Origin: Xestospongia bergquistia
Lineage: Eukaryota; Porifera; Demospongiae; Haplosclerida; Petrosiidae
Direction: 5' to 3'
NCBI GenBank assembly: GCA_963965975.1
Contig: OZ014416.1
Location: 6,944,001-7,008,000 of the forward strand
DNA length: 64,000 bases
Both the position numbers and the translations under genes were made by a program. The notes below the pieces were generated by a model. The model searched no databases. It worked only from the letters and a program-made list of their open reading frames with translations, and was not told the origin of the DNA. Every line of letters starts with the position of its first letter. Positions within the stretch are counted from its first letter, which is position 1. Positions 1 to 9,172 of this stretch are shown here, in pieces.

Positions 1-108
1 AAGGTGAGTGCCTCTCCATCCATCCATCCATCCATTTTTTAGTAATCCAGTTGTTCAAGATAACTTTCTTTTTCTTCTTCTATGCTCTCTACTTGTGGAC
101 TTATTAAG

Positions 109-190
109 AAGACTCTTGTGGATTGACTGGAGGACTCTTGTGGACTGACTGGAAGACTCTTGTGGATTGACTGGAGGACTCTTGGGGACT
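109..190 (+). repeat. 22-bp VNTR, three units plus a partial (unit I)
   Basis: Direct repeats of a 22-bp unit beginning aagactcttgtggattgac, alternating two variants. Unit II has one more repeat at the corresponding place. Confidence 0.85.
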
Positions 191-590
191 CTACAACTTT
201 TGGGACTGTCTTATTTCAATTTTTTTATTTTTTTTCTGTAATTTTTAATTCTGTTCTTTATAGTTTGTTTGTATATTGTTTTAAAGTTCTCAAAAACATT
301 TTTTAAAAATCTAAACTTTGTCAAAAGTCAATCTTCAGTTAAAATTAGTTATTAATCTTCAAGTCAACCATTCTATATTTTTTGAACTTTGAAAATTGCT
401 TCATGAAAATTGAGTTAGTTAAGAATTGAGTTTTTTACATCTACAAGAGATACTGAATATCTTAGTAATTTTTTTACAACTAATGTATTATACCAATATA
501 GATCATTTTTTTATTTTTGTTAATTGTTTTTTGAAAAACTAAAAGAACTTTAATAATATAAGTTTCTATCATATTATCATTAATGTTTTT

Positions 591-908
591 AGCAAAACAG
601 TTAATTAATAATCTTTTTTAATAATTAATTAAAAATCTATTAATGTCTTGCTGGTCTCAATATTTCCCGCCAAAATAGTGGTGGTCACGCGTTTATTGTT
701 CCTTCCTAGGTGTGTGCTCGTGATATTTTCCCGCCTAGCCAACGTGTGAATTCTCATTGGCTGTAGAGACCTTTGATCCTTTGACTGGACTCTCTCCCTC
801 CTTTGACTGACTCTTTCTGTTTTAGTGTTCCACTATACTCACTTACTTCATAGAATGTGCCAAGAACAAGAGTATTAAGGGAGAGTATCAAAAGCACTCT
901 TCATATTT
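591..908 (+). promoter_or_regulatory. Putative E2F/CCAAT-type promoter of the unit I coiled-coil gene
   Basis: Two exact TTTCCCGC matches to the E2F consensus TTTSSCGC lie at 663-670 and 727-734, followed by an inverted CCAAT motif (ATTGG, 756-760). The segment is locally GC-rich compared with its surroundings and lies 150-250 bp upstream of the candidate ATG at 909. No TATA box was seen. Paired E2F and CCAAT sites are typical of cell-cycle promoters; function here is inference. Confidence 0.5.
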
Positions 909-1265
909 ATGGATGTTACACAGCCATGGTTGACAATGGATGAAGAAAACAATGACTGGAGGTGGTATGTCATAAACTTAAGATTTGGCTATCATTTGAA
1001 TATAGTTCTCCAATCAATCAACTTATTTGTTAAATTTATATTTTATTTTTGTGTTTAATTGTTAAAATTAAAGTTTATTTATCAGTAGCAGTAGATTTAC
1101 ATGTAATACAGCAACATGTGTAAATGGCTATTGTATAATTTTATTAATGACAAATTAGAACTGAATTGAGTGCACGAAATGGTACATTTCAAAGTTCAGA
1201 TTTTTATGAAAGCTGGCACTAGTTGATTCAAGTCTAGTTAGGTTATTTAAGTTACCACAAATAGC

Positions 1266-1905
1266 AAGGATGTACATGTAATATGGTAGCACATGTGGTA
1301 TGGAAACTACCCTCAATATGTACACGTGTACATGTACATGTAATATGGTAATAATGGTATGGAGCTACCCTCAATATGTACACATGTACATGTACATATA
1401 ATATGGTAATAATGGTATGGAAGCTACCCGCAATAGGTACATATGTGCACGTATATGTAATATGGTAATAATGGTATAGAATCCACTCTCAATAGGTACA
1501 CTTGTACATATAATATGGTATGGAAGCTACACTCAATATCTACACTTGTACATGTACATGTAATATGGTAATAATGGTATGGAGCTACCCTCAATAGGTA
1601 CACATGTACATGTACATATAATATGGTAATAATGGTATGGAAGCTACCCGCAATAGGTACATATGTGCACGTACATGTAATATGGTAATAATAGTATAGA
1701 ATCCACTCTCAATAGGTACACTTGTACATATAATATGGTATGGAAGCTACACTCAATATCTACACTTGTACATGTACATGTAATATGGTAATAACGGTAT
1801 GGAGGCTACCCTCAATAGGTACACATGTACATGTACATATAATATGGTAATAACGGTTATGGAGTTAACCTCTATAGGTACACTTGTACTTGTACATGTG
1901 TATTA
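1266..1905 (+). repeat. ~220-bp higher-order repeat of ~55-bp units
   Basis: The phrase taatatggtaataatggtat recurs at 1341 and 1561, and in variant form at 1781, giving an exact 220-bp period. Each period contains about four ~55-bp subunits built on gtacatgtaatatgg and ctcaataggtacac. Many tacatgta palindromes occur. It lies inside the first intron of the coiled-coil gene. Confidence 0.8.
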
Positions 1906-2015
1906 GTTAATGTATTATGTGAAGGTATCATATGTATGATAAAGAAAAAAACTATCATAGCTCTTTTTGTTGGTCTCTACTCTTTACAACTACTGTATGT
2001 AGTAGTAATAATTAG

Positions 2016-2053
2016 CATGAGAATGAGACATTTAATATAGTCTCATTCTCATG
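2016..2053. repeat. Perfect 14-bp inverted repeat
   Basis: catgagaatgagac at 2016-2029 pairs with gtctcattctcatg at 2040-2053 across a 10-nt loop. The unit II counterpart has mismatches, so the stem is not strictly conserved. Confidence 0.6.
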
Positions 2054-2399
2054 TCATAGATTGATTCTCATACCATATCATAAAGATTGTATGAAAAAGA
2101 AGTCTCCTTTCCAATCCTCACGTTTCATTCACATATATAGAAACTGATAGGTACTTCAAAATTTAAATCTCATCTTTTAGATTATCCAAACTTGAAGAAG
2201 AGAACAAAATTTTTATTTCAAATATCTAATCAGCTCTCATCAGAAATAGAGGAATACCGGAAACCACTTGTTCAAGACTTAGATACTAAAACTAGAGAAG
2301 TTGAAATAACAAGAGAATGTTTACAGAGAACTGAACAAAACAGAAGTGTCTCTGAAGTAAGTTAACATCAAATTGTGTCTATCTGGACATATCATACTA

Positions 2400-2552
2400 G
2401 CGTGTTCATGTATCCATTTGTATCACTATACATCCATTGATTACATAAAAATTAGTCATTATTTTATTTATCTATTAATCCATTCATCTATCAATCCATT
2501 GATTCACCTATGTATCTATCCATTAATCAATCTATTTGTCCATTTTTATAAT
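2400..2552 (+). repeat. Degenerate relative of the 39-bp minisatellite (unit I)
   Basis: Poorly ordered atccattcatctatcaatcc and ctatttgtcc phrases resemble the unit of the main minisatellite but lack a fixed period. A parallel block is at 8103-8257. Confidence 0.55.
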
Positions 2553-3470
2553 AGTGAGTGATGTACTAGATTCCAACAGAATATTTATTAATTTTTCCAT
2601 CAAAAGTTAAACGACATGAATGACTGTATGTTCCCATTTCTTAACTACTCAATTCCAATTGTCGCATGTGATTAAGATGTCTTCATGTCCTTATGGTCAT
2701 CTCACAAGAGACTATATAGATAGAAAGATAGATAAATAGAAAGATAGAGACATGTCACACTAGTAATATAATAGCCCAATAAGTAATAAACCCTTTGCTA
2801 AATAATGATTTTAGTTAGTATAACATTTTTTTCAATTTGCTCTCCAGTTTTTGCCATTATCAGTTGAGACAATATACTTTTGCAAACCAAACCTCCATTT
2901 AAAATAGTGAATTCCTCATAAAAGTATTTTTTAATATAGTAAAGTGTGTTATATGTATAGTGTGTTATAACCACCTTTTACATATTTTTTTTAACATTCA
3001 GAGATCAAACATACTCCTACATAGCATTGTATTGTCATTTTGATAATATTTGTGATGATATTGAAGCTAACATTGATAGCATGACTGAAAGTCTTGTTAC
3101 TGAGAAACTAATAGAACAAACTGTACTGCTATCCTCTACAATTAGAAGGTGCTTCTGACTATAAAAAAGTCAGTCAATTAGTTTGTGAACTATATAGTAT
3201 TATCATAGTGATCCAGAACAATACTTAGTTATTAAGGTTTGTGATGTACTGTCAGGATATGATTACAAGTTAACTAACGTTGATGATAATATAAAAAGTA
3301 AGCTATATTTTAATATTCTTTAGTAGTATATATGGTACTGAAGATTACTACCTTAATGATCCAGTGGTTATCATATTGTTACCCAGTACCCCTTTAATCA
3401 AGTTATCTAATAATCACTTACGTCTTGATCTTCAATCATCATTATCAAAACATTATGATTGATGAGGTTT

Positions 3471-4290
3471 GTCCATCTATCCAACCATTCATCCATTCAT
3501 CATCTATTGTCCATCTATCCAACCATTCATCCATTCATCATCTATTTGTTCATCTATCCAACCATTCATCCATTCATCATCTATTGTCCATCTATCCAAC
3601 CATTCATCCATTAATCATCTATTGTCCATCTATCCAAACATTCATCCATTAATCATCTATTGTCCATCTATCCAATCATTCATCCATTAATCATCTATTG
3701 TCCATCTATCCAACCATTCACCCATTAATTTTCTATTTGTCCATATATCCAACCATTCATCCATTCATCATAAATTTGTCCATGTATCCAACCATTCATC
3801 CATTAATCATCTATTTGTCTCTCTATCCAACCATTTATCAATGAATTATCTAATCTATTTGTCCATTTATCCAACCATTCATCCATATATCATCTATTTG
3901 TCCATATATCCAACCATTTATCCGTTAATCATCTGTTTGTCTATCTATCCAACAATTCATCCATTAATCATCTATTTGTCCTTCTATTCTACCATTCATC
4001 CATTAATCATCTATTTGTCAATTTATCCAACCATTGATCCATTAATCATCTATTTGTCCATATATGCAACCACTTATCCATTAATCATCTATTTGTTCAT
4101 TTATCCAACCATTCACCTATTGATAATCTATTTGTCCATTTATCCAAACATTTATCCATTGATCATCTATTTGTCCATTTATCCAACCATTCATCCATTA
4201 ATCATCTTTTTGTTCATTTATCCAACCATTCACCTATTGATCATCTATTTGTCCATTTATTCAACCATTCATCCATTAATCATTTATTTG
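3471..4290 (+). repeat. 38/39-bp minisatellite, short array (unit I)
   Basis: About 21 units by length of a 39-bp repeat (ccatctatccaaccattcat plus 19 more bases), with divergent units and some 38-bp variants. Because 39 is 13 codons, the array reads as a repeating 13-residue peptide ([13 protein letters not shown]) in several frames without stops. That follows from composition and period and is not evidence of coding. It lies between exon-like sequences and is most simply intronic. Confidence 0.9.
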
Positions 4291-4452
4291 AAGCAGAAAG
4301 AAGAAGAGTTTGTAGTATTAATGACAAAAGCTGAAGAATACAAAGCTAAACGGCAAAAATATCGTGAATTGAATCACGTTTACAACAAGAGAGAGATGAC
4401 TTAGCTATGAAGCTTCATCAAAAAGATGACATTATTGATACTCTACACCAGT
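4291..4452 (+). pseudogene. Coiled-coil exon remnant after the minisatellite
   Basis: Immediately after the array, open sequence reads KQKEEEFVVLMTKAEEY and continues as a charged helix. At about 4376 one base appears to be missing, and the frame resumes as RLQQERDDLAMKLHQKDD up to a donor at CAG|GTGAGT (about 4451). Restoring the frame is my inference, from the unbroken heptad-like composition across the shift. It was probably an exon of the same coiled-coil gene. The equivalent is not visible after the long array in unit II. Confidence 0.45.
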
Positions 4453-5195
4453 GAGTCCAGTATTTAAAAGGTGAAGAAGACCATGCCCACGATGAGGGAA
4501 AAAATAGGTGGTTATTCTGAATAAGAGATCATTTGAATGACAATGATAAGTAGAGGAGTGGCTCTAATGACAGAGAGGTGGAGCTACATGTGCCATATGT
4601 ATTGTCTGACTCACTTACTTGTAAACCATTTAGCCATTTTTCTATGGGATCAATATATTCCATACCTCAAATGATAGTCAAAATTTTGACCACTCAATAG
4701 TTAAAGTGTTACCCTTGTCTGATGATCCCATTTTGCCAACCACCAGTCACATGACTTCAACACTTAGTTTATCGTCAGATAAACCACACCTCAAATTCTC
4801 AACACATTATTTACTGTAAGAATTCTATACTCTGTAAAACCATTCCCACACCCTTTACAAAGAGAGGGCTTCCCTCAAAGCTACTATATAGCACTGGCAG
4901 ATCTGAGTTCATACAACTAGTCGGATACACTATGATAGCTGTCTACTACTTTCACTAATTCAGATTTAATATATAGTGATATACATGTATTGTAACAGGA
5001 AATGCCATTAAATTGACTATATAGTTTGGAATTTTCTGACAGAAATATTGTACCCTATATGACATATAGACATTGTATTACAAATATATTTCTTTCCAGT
5101 AACAAGTTGTAGAACAGTACTGTTGAAGACTTTTAATTAATTGTTAATTAGATCAATTAAAAATCAATTAATATTGGTCACGTGGGTGGTGTCGA
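4453..5195. other. No gene recognised
   Basis: AT-rich sequence with no convincing exon on either strand. It has short AT palindromes near 5135-5175 similar to those at 600-650. Confidence 0.5.
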
Positions 5196-5283
5196 AGGTG
5201 ACAAATGTTTCACGAGTTTTCTTGACTGATTGTCAAATTGAAGCGTGAGAAAGATCTCTTGATAATATAAAAGGTACTCCATT

Positions 5284-5395
5284 TTTCATGTCTCTATCTT
5301 CTCTACGACTCGCCTCGTCGCTGGATCATCTCGTCACTTCGTTGGATCGACTCGCCTCATCGTTGGATCAACTCGTCTCTCGCTGGACATCTTTT
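5284..5395 (+). repeat. Degenerate ~25-30-bp repeats (cgttggatc phrases)
   Basis: The phrases cgctggatcatctcgtc, cgttggatcgactcgcc and cgttggatcaactcgtc follow each other as irregular tandem copies, richer in CG than the surroundings. Confidence 0.5.
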
Positions 5396-5530
5396 TGTTT
5401 TAGTTATGTCATCTTTATTTCTTTCTTTTCTTTTTTTATTTTATTTTTTAATTCTTTGTTTGTGTAAAGATTTTTATTTTCACCCTTCGTTTCTACAGGA
5501 CTCAACTTGGAAGTTCTTACTGATTGACCT

Positions 5531-5695
5531 GATGTTCTTGACTGTTCTTTTCTGATGTTCTTGACTGTTCTTCTTTGATGTTCTTGACTGTTCTTCTCAG
5601 ATGTTCTTGACTGTTCTTCTCTGATGTTCTTGACTGTTCTTCTCTGATATTCTTGACTGTTCTTTTCTGATGTTCTTGACTGTTCTATGATGTTC
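5531..5695 (+). repeat. 23-bp tandem repeat, about seven units
   Basis: Direct repeats of gatgttcttgactgttct followed by a variable five-base tail. The reverse strand is open across it and reads a repeated QEHQRRTVKN-like peptide, which is a by-product of the repeat. Confidence 0.85.
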
Positions 5696-5845
5696 TCTGT
5701 TTGCAAAAGATGAGTCGCTCTCCTGCTCACTCTTTCCTGTCTTCCTTCAAGCCTTCTTTCCTTTCTTTTATTTTTTTTAATTTTATTTTGGGCTATCTAG
5801 CCTATCTACACCATACACACACTCATACAATCTCTAAAAATCATA

Positions 5846-5913
5846 TTCCCCCTGCCGCCTGGCGGCCAAAAAAATTTTTTTTAATATCCAAGGCCGCCAG
5901 GTGGCGGGGGGAA
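5846..5913. repeat. GC-rich inverted repeat (potential hairpin)
   Basis: The arms are 5846-5867 and 5892-5913, 22 bp with two mismatches, around a 24-nt A/T-rich loop. The arms contain ccgcctggcggcc and its complement and are the most GC-rich segment in the window. A foldback element tip or a structured RNA are both possible. Confidence 0.75.
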
Positions 5914-5929
5914 CCTCTGATCTTCTAGG

Positions 5930-5961
5930 GTGCGTGTGTGTGTGTTGTGTGTGTGTGTGTA
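5930..5961 (+). repeat. (GT)n microsatellite
   Basis: An interrupted GT run just downstream of the GC-rich inverted repeat. Confidence 0.85.
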
Positions 5962-6064
5962 GGTTGGTAGTCCTTTTTCACTTCCTCTGTCTCTCTTCAC
6001 TCTCTATCCATTCATTGTCACCAGTTCAGTTATGACTACTCTTTCTTTCTTTCTTTCCCTACAG

Positions 6065-6082
6065 GAGCAGCACTGTTGAAAG
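6065..6082 (+). other. Candidate 18-bp micro-exon
   Basis: A pyrimidine-rich CTACAG acceptor, 18 bases, then AAG|GTGAGT. The same donor begins the window at position 1. It could be an exon of the duplicated gene or of its 5' untranslated region. Confidence 0.3.
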
Positions 6083-6187
6083 GTGAGTGCCTCTCCATCC
6101 ATCCATCCATCCATTTTTTAGTAATCCAGTTGTTCAAGATAACTTTCTTTTTCTTCTTTTATGCTCTCTACTTGTGGACTTATTAAG

Positions 6188-6293
6188 AAGACTCTTGTGG
6201 ATTGACTGGAGGACTCTTGTGGACTGACTGGAGGACTCTTGTGGACTGACTGGAAGACTCTTGTGGATTGACTGGAGGACTCTTGGGGACTCT
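6188..6293 (+). repeat. 22-bp VNTR, four units plus a partial (unit II)
   Basis: The same 22-bp repeat as at 109-190, with one extra unit. It shows that the array changed length after the segmental duplication. Confidence 0.85.
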
Positions 6294-6693
6294 ACAACTT
6301 TTGGGACTGTCTTATTTCAATTTTTTTATTTTTTTTCTGTAATTTTTAATTCTGTTCTTTATAGTTTGTTTGTATATTGTTTTAAAGTTCTCAAAAACAT
6401 TTTTTAAAAATCTAAACTTTGTCAAAAGTCAATCTTCAGTTAAAATTAGTTATTAATCTTCAAGTCAACCATTCTATATTTTTTGAACTTTGAAAATTGC
6501 TTCATGAAAATTGAGTTAGTTAAGAATTGAGTTTTTTACATCTACAAGAGATACTGAATATCTTAGTAATTTTTTTACAACTAATGTATTATACCAATAT
6601 AGATCATTTTTTTTATTTTTGTTAATTGTTTTTTTGAAAAACTAAAAGAACTTTAATAATATAAGTTTCTATCATATTATCATTAATGTTTTT

Positions 6694-7011
6694 AGCAAAA
6701 CAGTTAATTAATAATCTTTTTTAATAATTAATTAAAAATCTATTAATGTCTTGCTGGTCTCAATATTTCCCGCCAAAATAGTGGTGGTCACGCGTTTATT
6801 GTTCCTTCCTAGGTGTGTGCTCGTGATATTTTCCCGCCTAGCCAACGTGTGAATTCTCATTGGCTGTAGAGACCTTTGATCCTTTGACTGGACTCTCTCC
6901 CTCCTTTGACTGACTCTTTCTGTTTTAGTGTTCCACTATACTCACTTAATTCATAGAATGTGCCAAGAACAAGAGTATTAAGGGAGAGTATCAAAAGCAC
7001 TCTTCATATTT
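6694..7011 (+). promoter_or_regulatory. Putative E2F/CCAAT-type promoter of the unit II coiled-coil gene
   Basis: Duplicate of 591-908. E2F-like TTTCCCGC sites are at 6766-6773 and 6830-6837, with the same inverted CCAAT motif downstream. Both sites are unchanged between the copies. Confidence 0.5.
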
Positions 7012-9168
7012 ATGGATGTTACACAGCCATGGTTGACAATGGATGAAGAAAACAATGACTGGAGGTAGCATGTCATAAACTTAAGATTTGGCTATCATTT
7101 GAATATAGTTCTCCAATCAATCAACTTATTTGTTAAATTTATATTTTATTTTTGTGTTTAATTGTTAAAATTAAAGTTTATTTATCAGTAGCAGTAGATT
7201 TACATGTAATACAGCAACATGTGTAAATGGCTATTGTATAATTTTATTAATGACAAATTAGAACTGAATTGAGTGCACGAAATGGTACATTTCAAAGTTC
7301 AGATTTTTCTGAAAGCTGGTACTGGTTGATTCAAGTCTAGTTAGGGTAGTCAAGTTATCATAAATAGCAAGTATGTACATGTAATATGGTAATAATGGTA
7401 TAGAAGCTACCCTCAATAGGTACACATGTACATATAATATGGTATGGAAGCTACACTCAATATCTACACTTGTACAGGTACCAGTAATATGGTAATAACG
7501 GTATGGAGGCTACTCTCAATAGGTACACATGTACATGTACATATAATATGGTAATAACGGTTATGGAGCTAACCTCTATAGGTACACTTGTACATGTACA
7601 TGTGTATTAGTTAATGTATTATGTGAAGGTATCATATGTAAGATAAAGGAAAAAACTATCATAGCTCTTTTTGTTGGTCTCTACTCTTTACAACTACTGT
7701 ATGTAGTAGTAATAATTAGTATGAGAATGAGACTTTTAATAAAGTCTCATTCCCATGTCATAGATTGATTCTCATACCATATCATAAAGATTGTATGAAA
7801 AAGAAGTCTCCTTTCCAATCCTCACGTTTTATTCTTATATATAGAAACTGATAGATATTTCAAAATTTAAATCTCATCTTTTAGATTATCCAAACTTGAA
7901 GAAGAGAACAAAACTTTACATCAAATATCCAATCAGCTCTCATCAGAAATAGAGGAATACCGGAAACCACTTGTTCAAGATTTAGAAAGTAATACTAGAG
8001 AAGTTGAAATAGCAAGAGAATGTTTACAGAGAACTGAACAAAGCAGAAGTGTCTCTGAAGTAAGTTAACATCAAATTTTCTCTATCTGGACATTTCATAC
8101 TAGCGTGTTCATGTATCCATTTGTATCACTATACATCCATTGATTACATAAAAATTAGTCATTATTTTATTTATCTATTAATCCATTCATCTATCAATCC
8201 ATCGATCCACCTATGTATCTATCCATTAATCAATCTATTTGTCCATTTTTATAATAGTGAGTGATGTAGTAAATTCCATCAGAAAATTTATTAATCTTTC
8301 CATCAAAAGTGAAATGACATGAATGACTGTATGTTCCCATTTCTTAACTACTCAATTCCAATTGTTGTATGTGATAAAGATGTCTTCATCTCCTTATGGT
8401 CATCTCACAAGAGACTATATAGATAGAAAGATAGATAAATAGAAAGATAGAGACATGTCACACTAGTAATATAATAGACAATTAAGTAATAATCCTTTGC
8501 TAAATAATGATTTGTAGTTAGTATAACTTTTTTTTCAATTTGCTCTCCAGTTTTTGCCATTATCAGTTGAGACAATATACTTTTGCAAACCAAACCTCCA
8601 TTTAAAATAGTGAATTCCTCATAAAAGTACCTTTTAATATAATAAAGTGTGTTATATGTATAGTGTGTTATAACCACCTTTTACATATTTTTTTTACCGT
8701 TCAGAGATCAAACATACTCCTACATAGCATTGTATTGTCATTTTGATAATATTTGTGATGATATTGAAGCTAACATTGATAGCATGACTGAAAGTCTTGT
8801 TACTGAGAAACTAATAGAACAAACTGTACTGCTATCCTCTACAATTAGAAGGTGCTTCTGACTATAATAAAGTCAGTCAATTAGTTTGTGAACTATATAG
8901 TATTATCATAGTGATCCAGAACAATACTTAGTTATTAAGGTTTGTGATGTACTGTCAGGATATGATTACAAGTTAACTAACATTGATGATAATATAAAAA
9001 GTAAGCTATATTTTAATATTCTCTAGTAGTATATATGGTACTGAAGATTACTACCTTACTGATCCACTGGTTATCATATTGTTACCCAGTACCCCTTTAA
9101 TCAAGTTATCTAATAATCACTTACCTCTTGATCTTCAATCATCATTATCAAAAAATGATAGTTGATGA
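7012..9168 (+). CDS. Unit II coiled-coil gene, 5' exons (partial model)
   Basis: Exon 1 (7012 to about 7064) encodes [17 protein letters not shown] and ends in phase 2. Exon 2 (7885-8059, 175 nt) restores the frame and encodes a 58-residue charged helix with regular L/I spacing ([17 protein letters not shown] onward), likely a coiled coil. It ends in phase 0 at GTAAGT. This exon is intact here and frameshifted in unit I. The death-fold-like pieces at about 8705-9000 carry the same two apparent frame changes as unit I, so they are either shared decay or missed introns. I could not join exon 2 to them in phase. The gene may continue past the minisatellite to the Death-domain exon at 17614. Start chosen as the first ATG below the E2F-like promoter, supported by phase agreement across the first intron. 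Confidence 0.45.
7372..7606 (+). repeat. Short version of the 220-bp repeat in unit II
   Basis: The same family as 1266-1905 but only about one period long, at the corresponding intron position. Confidence 0.75.
8103..8257 (+). repeat. Degenerate relative of the 39-bp minisatellite (unit II)
   Basis: Counterpart of 2400-2552, with a few substitutions. Confidence 0.55.
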
Positions 9169-9172
9169 GGTT

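Larger units (their letters stand above)
909..3465 (+). pseudogene. Unit I coiled-coil gene, 5' exons, broken
   Basis: Exon 1 (909-961) starts at ATG and reads [17 protein letters not shown], ending in phase 2 at a GT donor. Exon 2 (2181-2356) follows a TTTTAG acceptor, continues in matching phase with LSKLEEEN, is rich in E, Q, R and L, and ends at GTAAGT. One extra base near 2211-2216, compared with unit II, brings an in-frame TAA, so this copy cannot make the full exon. Farther on, 3002-3300 holds three open pieces in different frames that together resemble a death-fold helix bundle ([13 protein letters not shown]..., [29 protein letters not shown]). Another open piece at about 3324-3464 ends at TGA just before the minisatellite. 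I do not recognise the protein. A coiled-coil plus death-fold adaptor is the best guess. Confidence 0.5.
1..6079. repeat. Unit I of a ~6.1 kb tandem segmental duplication
   Basis: The first bases of the window recur at 6080 and the two copies then run in parallel through promoter, exons and introns up to the minisatellite (3471 in unit I, 9173 in unit II). The window begins inside this unit, since the last bases of the exon-like block at 6065-6082 are also its first bases. The copies differ by short indels, by the 22-bp VNTR, by the size of the 220-bp repeat block, and above all by minisatellite length. Beyond the minisatellite the two units do not match. Confidence 0.9.
6080..9172. repeat. 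Unit II of the ~6.1 kb duplication, part before the minisatellite
   Basis: Near-identical to 1-3470. The offset begins at 6079 and becomes about 6103 after the VNTR and small indels. It carries the better-preserved coiled-coil exon and a shortened 220-bp repeat block. Confidence 0.9.

Noticed and set aside
5404-5730. 108-codon minus-strand open frame rich in Q, R and N
   Set aside because: It lies on the 23-bp tandem repeat; the peptide repeats only because the DNA does.
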